Origin: Benincasa hispida
Lineage: Eukaryota > Streptophyta > Magnoliopsida > Cucurbitales > Cucurbitaceae
Assembly: GCF_009727055.1 (NCBI RefSeq)
Contig: NC_052359.1
Coordinates: 9,395,487-9,459,486, forward strand
Direction: 5' to 3'
DNA: 64,000 nt
The stretch's first letter is position 1. Each line of letters opens with the position of its first letter. Below are positions 13,156-25,040 of the stretch, piece after piece. A program made the position numbers and the translations under genes. The notes beneath the pieces are model-generated. The model did not search any database, had not been told where the DNA came from, and was given only the letters and a program-made list of their open reading frames with translations.

Positions 13156-15238
13156 TGTTGGGATTGGTGTCCTAATTCTCCCAGAGTCTCGTAGTTTGTA
13201 AACTTTGTACACATTGTTATTAATAAAATAAGAGTTATTTTATTTTCATTTACTCATATCCAATAAACAAAATTTCGTGATTATTGTATGTAAACTTAAA
13301 CATATATGTGAGATATACAAGTGGATCATGCCTTAAGTAATAACCTAAAAGGTTTGTAGTATAAGGATAAATGAGGGATACCTTATCCTGGTGACACCAC
13401 GGATGTGGCTCTCTTTGTAGAGGTTTACAAGTGTTGTGAACTACTACAGATGGTCTGATCCTGACCATTCATGTAGAGACATGTGAGCAGGGGTGTTCTA
13501 TACAAAGAGTTTGTATAAGACCGGACCACGAGATGATTAGTCTCTTTATATAACGTCATTGATACTTAAGACTTACATCTCACCAAAACAACCATAGGTG
13601 ACAAGACCTTAATCATGAGTGTTTTGGGAACTCCTGCCTTTGAAGGCAGTCCTTTGATTAGTATGGGTAAGAGTGGAGAGATTGCCAACTCAACAGACCT
13701 ACCTTTTTGGAGATTTGTCTGATTGGGGAGCTGGGAACTCAGTTACACAAGACGGAATTCACTCATTCCCTGAAGCAGGGGTAAGTAGATAAATTGTTCC
13801 CTTAAGGGTTGATTTCGAGTCTTGAACATAGTGGCCATATCCTCTCTTCGGAAGAGAAGACCCAATCATAGTAGGATTATGACTTATTGTTCATTAGAGG
13901 AATTAGTGGTACTTAAGGAGTTAGATGTAACTACAGGGGCAAAATGGTAAATTGGCCCAACTGTACTTACGAGCGATTTGTGAAGGGTTATCCACTGTTG
14001 ATTGATTAATATGGACACAGAAATACATCTGTAGTGCGGAGAGTGCAGAAGTTGGTCTTTAGTAGAGTGTCTGGCAGTTAACGGATTGTGGATCTCGTGA
14101 CTAAAGAGTTTAGTCAGTTATTCACGTACCGTTGGAGCTTCAAGCTATAGGTCCATAAGGTCCCCTTGGTAGCTTCAATGGATTAAAGTTGAGAATCAGT
14201 TATTGGAGTTAGTTTGAAGTGTTCAAATTAACAAGAGGAAATTCAAAAATATATGATATAATTTGTGTGATGTATGAGATACATCAAGTGGAGGATTAAT
14301 GTAAATATGATTTACATTAAGTACCATAAAATAGAAAAAGAACTATGATTTATATGTTTTATGAGATGAAATATTAAAACTATAAGTTATAAATATAATG
14401 TGGTAACTTGGTTATCATATTTATTTATAATATATTAATTATGTGATAATTAAATCTTTTTCTCTAATAATCGATTGAGTGAGAGGTTATTGGTGGTTTT
14501 ATGGTAACCGTGAGATAAAAGAAAAAATATTTTTCTAATTTTTTGGAGAGTTACCTCATTTGGAAAGAACTCACGGAGAAGCTATCAAGTGAAAGAGTTT
14601 CACTAAGCGATAGCTATGCAGAGACAAAACGATCGTGGAGCTTTGACTATACGATAGTTCATCAGCTGATCATAGCTAAACGATCGAGTGTTTAGGTCTA
14701 TACGATAGGCTGCCATTTACTGAACGATCAAACACATTATCTATATGATAGATAGCTTCCTATCTCCCACTTGCTCGATCGTCTACACGATCGTTGTCCT
14801 CCAGTCTCTTCCTTAAGCCAAGTTCATATAGAGCCCACAACTCCTGGATTCTCATACCAAGAATACCAAGGTAACCATTGTGGTGGTGTCCTCACTCACT
14901 TCGTGGATCAAGTTAGTCTCGATTGTGTTCGAGGAGCTTTTAGCTATTCGTGTTGTTCGTGTGGTGTTCGTTGTGTTCGTGTTGTTGGTTGTAGTCTATT
15001 CGTTGCATTCGAAAGTTGTTGTGGACACTTGTAGATTGATCGAGGTATTCGTGAAGAATATTTTTTCAAAGGTATGCATCCTTTATCCCTTGTATCATCT
15101 TAAAGTATGCTGTAATTTCTTGTTGTGCATGACCTGTTAGTTTCCGTTTTTGTACTGTAATTGATTGCGTTCAATTCGAATGGAATTTGGAACGATTCTT
15201 CCGCTGCTCATGGAAATCCTCGTGTTTGATTTCCTTCA
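13156..15238 (+). mobile_element. Solo LTR D2
   Basis: It starts TGTTGGGATTGGTGTCC at 13,156 and ends …TTTCCTTCA at 15,238 (2,083 bp). An exact duplication GAGCT lies at 13,151-13,155 and 15,239-15,243. It is in the same orientation as D1, with only about 100 bases of host LTR B2 between them. Each has its own target duplication, so they are two separate insertions and not the two ends of one element. A cluster of ACGATCG/CGATAG motifs occupies 14,600-14,790. Confidence 0.92.
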
Positions 15239-15720
15239 GAGCTATATATTGCATGACTATCATGCAATCAAGAAGCATGCATGAATTACAACTACTGCTT
15301 GAATTTGTTGAGAATTGTAATGGAATTGTGACTAACTTACTTCAAAGAAAATGGGAAAATCCTAAAATTGGGGGTTTTCCACTTACATTTTTCAATTTTG
15401 TTTTTAATTATCAAACTAATTTCCAAAATCAATTTTATTTCAAAAATTGAAATTTTATTAATTTTACAAAAATTAATTCGATAATTAATTTTTCTAATAA
15501 CATTAATAATTAATAATTAATAAAATAATTTAATTAATTCTAATTAATTTAATATCAAATATTAAATTAGGTAACACCAATTTCACTATTATGAATCCCT
15601 ATTCATGAATTTAATATTTAAATCATATTTAAATATTAATCGATTCTCCAATATTGTTTAATTCCAAAATTAAACGTGTAATTATATCATGTATAATTAC
15701 TAATTCCTTTAATTCTAATT

Positions 15721-16674
15721 TGAACGTTTCAAATTAACTTATCACGTTACTCTAAGACTGATCCGTTTGTGAGCTAGTAGGGGGACCTAGTGGACCTACA
15801 GATCATGGGCTCCAACGATCCGAGATTAATCGGCTAAACTCTTTACACTGAATTAATCCACATTCATTAACTACTGAGTCACTCCACTAAAGCCCAGAGT
15901 TGCGCTCCCCTCACTATAGATATATTGTATCCACTCAATAACCATGATTAGTAAGTTAACCCTTCACAGGTCGTTCGTAATAACGGTTGGGTCAAATGGC
16001 TGTTTTACCCTTGAAATTACTTCTTGTTCCTTAAGTCCCACTAATCCTCTAATGAACAATTGATTTGTGATCCGATCATCAAACCGAGTCCCTCTTGGGC
16101 CAATGAGAGGGTGGGGCCCATTTTCAAGACCCAAAGTTAGCACTAAAGGGAACAACCTTTCTACTATCCCTAAAAACGGGTAGGGAAGAACCTCTAAATT
16201 TGAACATTTCAAATTTTCTCATCACACTATTCTAAGGTTTAGTCTGTTTGTGAGCTAGTAAGAGGACCTAATGGACCTACAGATCATGAGCTCCAACAAT
16301 TCGAGATTAATTGATTAAACTCTTTTAACCGAATTAACCAACATTCGATAACTACCGGGCCACTCCATTAAAGCCCAGTAGTTGTACTCTCCTTACTGTA
16401 GATATATTTCTATCCATATGATTTAACCATGATCATTAAGTCGATCCTTCACAAGTTGTTCGTATTCACAGCTGGGTCAAAATTATTGTTTTACCCTTGT
16501 AATACATCTTGCTCCTTAAGTATCTATTGATTCACTAATGAACAATTAGTTTATGGTCCTACCAATAAACCAAGTCTCTTTCGGCCACAGAAAGGGTGAG
16601 ACCCTTTGCTCAAGATTAGGAGTCATTACTTAATGGAATAACCTATCTGCTAACCCTAAAACGGTTAGAAGTGA
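15721..16674 (-). repeat. 480-bp internal duplication inside LTR B2
   Basis: The block beginning 'tgaacRtttcaaatt' occurs at 15,721 and again at 16,201, exactly 480 bases apart. Both copies continue through 'gtttgtgagctagta', 'gacctacagatcatg' and 'tcctctaatgaacaa'-like blocks up to 'ggtag/ggttagaag'. Many substitutions separate the copies, so either the duplication is old or two different LTR copies were joined by recombination. The related LTR at 48,723-50,630 has the block once. Confidence 0.8.
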
Positions 16675-17340
16675 ATTCCATCTTGTAGAACTATGTCCCT
16701 AGCTATCTATTCATTTTTACCCCTAAAATGGGAGGCTTATTGAGCGGCGATGTTGAGCCACTCTCACCATTGTAGACTAAAGGATAATCTCACAGGAGTT
16801 CATAGTTAGCTTAGGATTGAGATCGAGTTACCTTAGGCCATCTAGTTGAAATAGTTAGTTTTAGCAGTAAACGACATTATAAAGAAAAGTGACTATTTCG
16901 TGATCTGGTCTTATGCAAACATCTTTTGCATAGAATGCCTCCACTCGCATGTCTCCACATGAACAATTTTAGGATTACACCGTTTGTATCAAATATAAAA
17001 TGGACTGCATCTATAGTATCCTCAGGATAAGGTACTCAACCTTATCCTTATATTTATATTGGCTATATACTCAAACCTGATCTTTTTTTATGTCTCCACA
17101 CAAAGTTCAAATGTTCATGTTATAACTAGAGGTTCGTTAGTTCATTGGATTTAGGCTTTAACAAGTGCAATTTACATGTTCAATAACAACTTTATTGAAT
17201 AAACCTCAATAACATCTTTATTGAAAATAAATATGTTTAAAGATTACAAATTGCGAGTTTTATGATATATAAGTAAGAATAAATATACCATTATAGACTA
17301 TTCTATCAAAGTAAAATTTTGGAAAATAGTGACCTCCTTG

Positions 17341-17854
17341 TAGAGATGTCCAAAAAATCCGCGGGGTCGAGCCTCGCGGGTGCCCACCCCGAACGGGGCA
17401 GGGAATCCCTGAATACACGGGGAATGGGAGAGTGAGTGGGGAATCTTTTTTCCTGTTTACAATTCGGGGCTGGGGAAGGGGAATATATTCCCCATCCTTG
17501 GCCCCACCCTGACTTTGTATTTTTAATATATTCATATTAATATTTTAGACTTTATTAAGATAATTATGGATGTTTTAATTATTTAAGTTCAAGATTTTCA
17601 TTACTTTAATTCTTAAGATGTTGTAATATTCAAGATAAGATGCTCTAGTTGAATTTTAATTTTTACAAATTATGAGAATTTAACATTTTAGTTATATTTT
17701 TTAAATTGCATATGTATTATTGTTTTAATTAGTAAAATTGATAATATTTCATTTAAATGAAAATTTCATTGAAAATATTTAAAGAATTGTAAATTAAAAA
17801 AAATGTTAAAGAAAAATAACCGCGAGACATTTTTTCCGGCGGGGAAATTCTCTA
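17341..17854. mobile_element. Non-autonomous hAT element, 514 bp, GC-rich ends
   Basis: It begins TAGAGATGTCC and ends GGAAATTCTCTA. The direct flanks are CCTCCTTG (17,333-17,340) and CCTCCTCG (17,855-17,862), an 8-bp target duplication with one mismatch, as expected for hAT transposons. Subterminal regions are rich in CCGCGGGG/GGGGAA-type runs that contrast strongly with the AT-rich interior. It has no transposase. A short minus-strand open frame over the left end is not a gene. Confidence 0.8.
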
Positions 17855-17862
17855 CCTCCTCG

Positions 17863-18379
17863 TGACAATATAATCTACACACGTAATGGGTGTTTTTTTG
17901 GCTTGATTCAACCTGTATGAAGGAGAATCTGGCTTTGCCATTCTAAATCTGTAGTAAACGTCGATTTCAAGCACTAACTTTGAAGATTTTCGTTCTTGAA
18001 ATGGTGAGGTGGGTCTAAATTTCTAATAGGTATTTGGGTGGTAAAACAACGGAATCTAATTTTGGGTTCAAAGACAACGGAAAAGACGGGTCAAGATGAA
18101 GAACATATGCATTGTTTTGGAAATCAAGATTTTTTTTCCCCTTTTCCCTTTTTAGGTTTTTTATTTTTCTCAATTACACATGTTGTGCATTTAAGGATAA
18201 TTGAGTAATTGGGCTCCTACATCATAATTCCCAACAGAAACCAACCAAAACAAAGGGCGCTGTAAGATTTGGTTATTATTGGACAGAATTGATAAATGAG
18301 CCTCTTTGATGGCCCATTTGTGTAGTTTGAAATAAAATTAAAAGTAACCACTATTTTTTTAAATACATAGCTACAACTC
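17863..18379. other. Spacer without recognisable features
   Basis: About 520 bases between two DNA transposons. I see no gene, no clear repeat ends and no RNA gene. Confidence 0.5.
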
Positions 18380-18817
18380 GGTTAAAAATTACTTTTGATC
18401 CCTCAACTTTCATTAAAGTAAATAATTTTTGTTAGTAATAATTTAGTTTCTATACTTTTAAATTTGTAATTTAGTCTTTGAACTTTAATAAGTAACAATT
18501 TGGTGCTTATACTTTACAATTTGTAACGAATTAATTCTTGTTGTGAAAATATTCTTAAGATTTAATGAAATTTGTTACATATGTAGATTGTTATATTGAT
18601 TGAAAATCAATTTTTTCTATGAACTAATCACATAATAAAATTCAACACTTAATTTTGAAGAGGTTTTTCATGATAGGGACTAATTTGTTACAATTTTCAA
18701 AATATAAGTACTAAATTGTTACTTATAAAGTTTAGGGACAAAATTTGTTACAAATATGAAAGAACGAGAACTAATTCATTACAACTAAAGTTTAAGCACT
18801 AAAAGTAATTTTTAACC
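18380..18817. mobile_element. Palindromic MITE, 438 bp
   Basis: Perfect terminal inverted repeats GGTTAAAAATTACTTTT bound the element. Matching phrases run inward on both arms ('…ctcaacttt' against 'aaagtttaag…', 'gtaacaatttggtgc' against 'gtactaaattgttac'), so the element is close to a long imperfect palindrome. It is non-coding. The target duplication is unclear and the superfamily is unassigned. A related element lies at 60,070-60,405. Confidence 0.75.
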
Positions 18818-19589
18818 TTAAAAATTTTATTTGTATTTTATAATATAACTAGGGGTGTTCGTGGGTTGAGTTAGATTGGGTTTAGGGATATTTTAGACCC
18901 AACCCTATGCTTCGGTTTGAGTATTTCTCTAACTCAAACTAACACTTATTAAATTATGAACTCAAACCAACCCAACCCGTTAAAAATGGGTTAGGTTGGT
19001 CGGTTCTATCAGTTCTCTTTAAAAAAAAGTTTGAGAGGATCTTACTTCTTAGTTCTTTACTCATGATCTCATATGGAAAATATTAAATGACTTAATAATG
19101 TTTAAAGATATGAAGTAACTATATAATATTTACAAAAAAGTCTATCAAGTCTACACAATTCACAATAAAGACTATAACGTTTTCAAATGTCTACAAAAGT
19201 CTTCAAAATCCACAAACACGACTGTAGTGTCCACAAAATCCACTAAAAAGAGTCGTCCATTGAATTTTTGAATGGCAACCAACAGACTTAAATGATCCAT
19301 TCATGATCCTGTATATGTATGAAAATATTTAGACTACTATCAAATTTTTGTAACTTCTTTTTATTTTTATTTTATTGATGATAACTTACCACAAATTCCA
19401 CTTCCAATGAGTGTTTCTATAAGAAACTTTCTCATAATTTTTCAAACCCTTCGTCTGTAATCTTGCATTGCTCCTTGAACTCTAAAAAAATTTTAGAAAA
19501 TAAATTATACAAGAATGTTTCCACAATTCCAATATATTGATGTAGTGTAAATATATAAAAGGTAACAGTATAATATACCTGATAAAACT

Positions 19590-21460
19590 TGATTACAAGT
19601 TTCTAATTCTTCAATTTGTGGAGCTAGATCTAATAACATCGACTTCACACAGCCAATTTTGTGTACATATTAAAGCTTCCACCATCTTAGGATTTAAAGA
19701 ACTTCTAAAAGAGTAAGTATTCTACGTCCGATATTAAATGCTAATTCATAAGCAACTGTTGACACTGGTACGACTAAGACATCTCGAGCAACTTCTTATA
19801 AAACTTTGTATTTGGGAGTATTTAATTTTCACTAATTCAAAATGTCAAAATTGTCAATCAGATCCTCATTAGGTTCTATCAAATATCTCTCTACATCATT
19901 TCTTATTTCATTCAAAATTTTCTCTTTTCTTCTTCATTTGTATTCTAATTATAAATCCATTTCCATGTCATCACAATCATCGCTCATTTTAACTATATGA
20001 CATGGTTGTTCAAAAGCACGACCACTTGAATCACTTGTCTCATAAAACTCATACTATTGCATCAAACTAACTTTCACCTCATCAATCATTGTTCTAGCAA
20101 CTCCATCCCTATAGATATTTATGAAACAAAAGGACACATAATCCAACTTATATCATGGATCAAGCACAATAGTTAGAAATAATACTTTATTCATCTTGTC
20201 AAGAGACCCAAAATACTTAAAAATTTCATTCGCATATTGGAAGTCATAGTATATATCACACTATTTACATTTTGGCTCCAACCTATCAAACGTCGTTGAA
20301 TCTCACAAGTTCATGAAAGAATATATCATAAGTGACATAAGTTGAACCACTAACCTTCAATGTAAGATCATAGAACATCTTCAAGAATTTGACAAATGTT
20401 CTAACATGGTTCCAATTGGCTAAGTTCAGTGGCCCCTTTCTTTTATTTCCATTCTCGTGTTCAGTAAAGTGATGTACAAAATCTTCATCCTCTTCTTCTA
20501 AGCATTGAAAAGCCTTTTCAAATTTTAAGGCATGATCAAACATCAAATCCATCTTGTAGACACATCTAGACAAACAAGGGTTTTAGCTTCAATCTTTTTA
20601 TGTCCAACACATTCTAAAAAAGTTTTCAATCGCTTGGGAGAAGATGTAACATATTCTACAATATTTCGCACACTAGCTATCGAATCATGCAATTCTTTAA
20701 ATCCATCATTGACAATCAAGTTCATAATATGAGCACAACTTCTCATATGCAATAATTCACCATCTAAAATAAGAGACTTCAAAATCTTTAGTTTTCTCTT
20801 CATATATGAGATGGCTGAATCATTTGAAGTTGCATTATCAACAACAATTGAAAAAACTTTACCAATACCTCAATCCAATAAACAACATTCAATTACTTTA
20901 CCAATTGTCTCTCCCTTATGATTAGGCACTTGACAAAATTCAATATTATATTTTGTAAATTCCATTCAGAATCAACAAAATGTGAACCATGTAATCGATG
21001 TTCTATAAGGAAGTCCAAGTATCTGGTGTAATGCTTACTCTTTGACCACTTTTGATTAAAGTTGATTTCAACAATTTTTTTTCATCCACATACACTTGAT
21101 AAATATCCCTAACAATTTGATTCTTGAAGGAATATCAAACTTAGGACATGCAAAATTACAAAATTCTTTAAATCCCACTGTCTCTATAAATCTAAATGGT
21201 AACTCAAACAATACTAGCATCTTAGCACATGCATTTCTAACTCTTTGTTGATTAAAAATAGTAAACAAAAAATTCATTTTGATGACACCTTTAACATCAG
21301 TTTCATTCGATTGAAACTTTAGTATGGTTTTCCGTATAGGTTACTCTCTAAATGGATAATTTTTACATTGTTTTCTCAAATGCTTCCATAAGGTACTAGT
21401 TCCACATGAAGAAGTGTCACAAGCATAATCTTTATCACATTAATTATATTTGCATATAAT
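19590..21460 (-). pseudogene. hAT transposase pseudogene (BED zinc finger, RICESLEEPER-like)
   Basis: Read on the minus strand, the parts of a plant hAT transposase appear in order. A BED-type zinc-finger remnant lies near 21,340-21,455 (…CDTSSCGTSTLWKHL…). A central region at 20,543-20,803 carries the family motifs HMRSCAHIMNLIVNDG and CLDVSTRW. The next segment is at 20,286-20,573 in another frame. A C-terminal dimerisation remnant lies near 19,640-19,870 (NTPKYKVL, VARDVLVVPVSTVA). At least one frameshift lies around 20,545-20,570. Several stops interrupt the frame, including one at the usual NWWK position, where the Trp codons have become stops. No functional protein is possible. Known family role: cut-and-paste transposition by an RNase H-like nuclease. 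Confidence 0.85.
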
Positions 21461-22190
21461 ACCTTCGATGTTAGACTTTTCCATATTTGTAAAATGATCC
21501 TACACTGAAGATGATGACTGTTCGTTTTCTCTTGTCAATGACTGGCATTGTTGATGGTTTAGAACATTCATCTGGAACATTTATAGGTGGTGATTCATTG
21601 TCGATAACTCATTGTTTTCTATCTATAATATTACAAATAAAAAAACAAAAAAGTTTGTGAGCATGGATGAATTGTAAATTAATGATAAATAATTATATAA
21701 AAAAAAAAGAAAAAGAAAAAGGGAGTTGGGTGGCAAACCAGTGACGGCGTGAAGATCGAACGATGAATATTGAAAACATCTAAGCAACTCTGAGATGGAA
21801 GCAACTTCGAGACTTCGAGATTGAGAACGTTCGACTACTCCGAGATTGAAAGCGTGAAGCAACTCAGAGACGAAAGGTCGAACAATGAGACGCTAGACGG
21901 AAGTCACGATTCAGAACGAAAGAGTGAAGACGAAATTCAGAAGAATGAGGAGGAAATGATATGGCAGAGTCATGAGACGAAGATGGAAGATTGAAAACGT
22001 CCATCCACGAATCCCTATATGAAAACGTGTCAAGCATCTGCGGCTAGGCACTGAAGAACGCTGTGGGGCGTGAAGGGACTCTAAAAATCCAGCGTGAAAA
22101 GAGTAAAAAAAAAAAAACAATTTTGATGGGGCTATGCGGGTCGGTTCGGTTTAAATTGATCTTTTTTTCCTTTGAACCCCTGAACAAAAC

Positions 22191-23540
22191 CCTATAATTT
22201 GTAAACTTTTTGTCGAAATGAGTATAACTTAATTAACATGAACAATGTAATGTCAACCTCGAGGTTAGAAGTTCAATTTTTATATCTACAACTATATATT
22301 AAAAATAAAAACTTTGAAAAACTTTAAGCGTCTCATCGTTCAAGATTGAGATAACGTCCGACTACTCCGAGACGGAAGCAACTCTGAGATTGAAAGCATG
22401 AAGCAACTCAGAGATGGAAGGTCAAACGATGAGATGCTAGATGGAAGTCACGATTTGAAACGGAGGAGTTGAAGATGAGACTCGGAAGAATGAGAAGGAA
22501 ATGATACGCCAGACTCATGAGACGAATACGGAAGATTGAAAACGTCCATCCACGAATCCCTATGTGAAACGTGTCGAGCATTTGCGACTAGGCACTGAAG
22601 AATGTTGTGGGGCGTGAAGGAATCCTAAAAATCCAGTGTGAAAAAAGTAAAAAAAATAAAATAAAATAATAATTTTATGGGGTTATGCGGGTCGGTTTGG
22701 TTTAAATCGAAAATTTTCCCTCTGAATCTCTGAACAAAACTGACCTGCTCAGTTTCACTAAAAAAAAACCAATCATTTTTTTTAGAACCAACCCAAACTA
22801 AGTGGATTGAGTTGGGTTGCTCAGTTTTTTCGAGTCTTCATTTTTTTTTAACACGCCTACCTATAATTTGTAATTTTTTCATCGAAATGACCATAACTCA
22901 ATTAGCATGAACAATGTAATATTAACCTCAAGGTTAGAGGTACAATTCTTATATCTACAACCACATATTAAAAATAAAAACTTTGTAAGGCTTCGTCAAA
23001 CTTTAAGCGTCTCATCGTTCGAGATTGTCCGACTACTCTGAGATGGAAGCAACTCCGAGATTGAAACCACGAAGCAACTCAGAGATGGAAGGTCAAACGA
23101 TGAGACGCTAGACGGAAGTCACGATTCAGAACGGAAGAGTCGAAGATGAAACTCAGAAGAATGAGAAGGAAATGATACGCCAGACTCATGAGACGAAGAT
23201 GGAAGATTGAAAACGTCCATCCACGAATCCCTATGTGAAATGTGTCAAGCATCTACAGCTAGGCACTAAAGAATGTTGTGGGGCGTGAAGGAACTCTAAA
23301 AATCCGGCATGAAAAAAGTAAAAAAAAAAAACAAAACAAAAAACAATTTTTATGGGGCTATGTGGGTCGGTTCTGTTCAAATCGAAATTTTGCCCTCTAA
23401 ACCCCTGAACAAAACCGGCCTACTCGGGTTCACTAAAAAAAACAAACCAAACCATTTCTATTTTAGAACCAACCCAAACTAGGTGGGTTGGGTTGGGTTG
23501 CTCGGTTTTTTCAAGTCTTCGATTTTTTTGAACACCCCTG
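22191..23540. repeat. Tandem units of about 675 bp: SINE-like flank plus hAT end
   Basis: Two full units, 22,191-22,859 and 22,860-23,540, each start CCTATAATTTGTAA and end at the hAT terminus. A partial third copy of the flank follows (23,541-23,670). Each unit holds about 130 bases of flanking DNA with a box B-like 'gaggttagaggttcaatt', then the transposon's right-end region ('gactactcYgag…tgtggggcgtgaagg…'). That region first occurs inside the element at 21,735-22,190. Junctions fall at 'aactttaagcgtctcatcg'. Confidence 0.85.
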
Positions 23541-23669
23541 CCTATAATTTGTAAATTTTTCGTCGAAATGAGCACAACTCAATTAACATGAATAATGTAA
23601 TATCAACCTCGAGGTTAGAGGTTCAATTCTTATATCTACAATCACATATTAAAAATAAAAACTTTGTAA

Positions 23670-24895
23670 GACTTCAACCCTCTAATCGTCTTGTTTTTTC
23701 CTAACATATGGAGATAAATTAAGATGCTGACGGTAAACTGAGCTTAATTCAATGGTAATTGATATGATATTTCTCCCTAAAAATGAGAGGTTTGATTGCC
23801 CATCTAAAATTATACTAAAAAAATTAAAATTTTGATGGATTCTTGTATATCCTTCTATGTGATATTATTAGAGCCTATTATAATATATCTTCTATTGGCG
23901 TATAGGAATTGTATAAGGAACTATATAATAATAATAAAAAGGAGGGGCTAGAAACATTAATAGACTAATATTATTAAAATGGCAATTGATTGTGATCCCC
24001 TAAACCACCTTTTTCATTATTAAATAATTTTTTTTTGCATAAAAATATCTTCTTATCAATGAATTACTTGTTCTTTTCTTCATAGTCTTCATTGTTATTG
24101 TAATTGATGAATAAATTTAATACTCAATTTTATGTTTGACTTTATGTTACTAATTATAATTGTTCTTTATGACTTTGATGTTAATTTACTTGTATCTATC
24201 CTGAAAACTATAGTTTATAACTTTCAATAAGCTACTATGGAATGTTCATTATTTAACCCAAATTATAGCTTTAAGTATAATTAGACTTAAGTTATTGGTA
24301 TCTATATTCTTACTTATCCATTAAATTATTTAAGTTAAATTATAAATTTAACTTTTGAACATTGAGAATCGTATTTATTTGGTTCTTGAGCTTTTAAAAT
24401 TATCTAATAGATCTTTTATTATTTACATTTGTATCGGATAGGTCTACGAAAAATTTAAAATGAAGTTTATTGATTTATTAGGTATAACTATAAATGTTAT
24501 ATCTAATGAAGCTTTGAGTTTTTAATTTTGTATTTAGTAATTCTTACATTTTTAAATTTTTGAAAGTTCAAAAATTAAATTGTAATTTATTAAAATATCT
24601 AAGATTAAATAGACTCAAATTTCAAAGTTTAAAGATTAAAGGTGTAATTTAATCGAATATTTATTAAAAAGACTTTTACAAATATTGATATTCATAATAA
24701 ATTCTCAAATTGGCTTCAACATATACTAATACCTTAAAAATATAAATGACCAAGTTGGTATTCATAGATTTTTCTCAGTTGTTTCTAGTATTTTACCCCT
24801 ATAATTTTAATTTCTTCAAAACTTAGAATTTGAATAAGTGTTATAAACTTTACTTTTCTGTAATACTTCTATTATATTTACTTACTAACTTCAAC
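23670..24895. other. AT-rich intergenic stretch
   Basis: No gene is supported. A possible SINE-like patch with 'gcttaattcaatgg' and 'gaggtttgattgccc' lies at 23,730-23,810. The remainder is low-complexity AT-rich DNA with old MITE-like phrases. Confidence 0.5.
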
Positions 24896-25000
<105 letters not shown>

Positions 25001-25040
25001 AAAGACCCACTAAATCAATAAAATGGAATGAAAATTAAGA

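Larger units (their letters stand above)
8804..17290 (-). mobile_element. LTR B2 (copia-type), split by two later LTR insertions
   Basis: B2 pieces lie at 8,804-9,075, 13,058-13,155 and 15,244-17,290. They match the LTR at 48,723-50,630 in order. It begins TGTTGGAATACAG on the plus strand and ends near 'aaatatacca'. TATAG occurs directly before it (8,799-8,803) and at 17,292-17,296, one base past the apparent end, which suggests a target duplication with a slip. Without insertions it is about 2.4 kb, about 0.48 kb longer than its relatives because of an internal repeat at 15,721-16,674. No coding region is present. Confidence 0.7.
18850..23540 (-). mobile_element. Decayed hAT transposon with tandemly repeated right end
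   Basis: The left end is TAGGGGTGTTCGTGGG, and the right end reads CAGGGGTGTTCAAAAAA on the minus strand. Both ends carry subterminal 'caacccaaccc/gggttgggttgg' runs, usual for plant hAT elements. A decayed transposase lies inside (19,590-21,460, minus). The flanks AATATAAC (18,842-18,849) and CCTATAAT (23,541-23,548, also 22,860-22,867) agree at 5 of 8 positions, so the target duplication is only a candidate. The original right end was near 22.2-22.9 kb; the rest is tandem duplication. Confidence 0.75.

Noticed and set aside
9076..15238. D1 and D2 as the two LTRs of one element with a deleted middle
   Set aside because: Each has its own exact 5-bp duplication, and the 98-bp spacer reads as host LTR.
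14771..15450. Open frames of 86-87 codons around the end of LTR D2
   Set aside because: Inside or crossing the border of a solo LTR, with low-complexity Val/Cys-rich translations and no domains.
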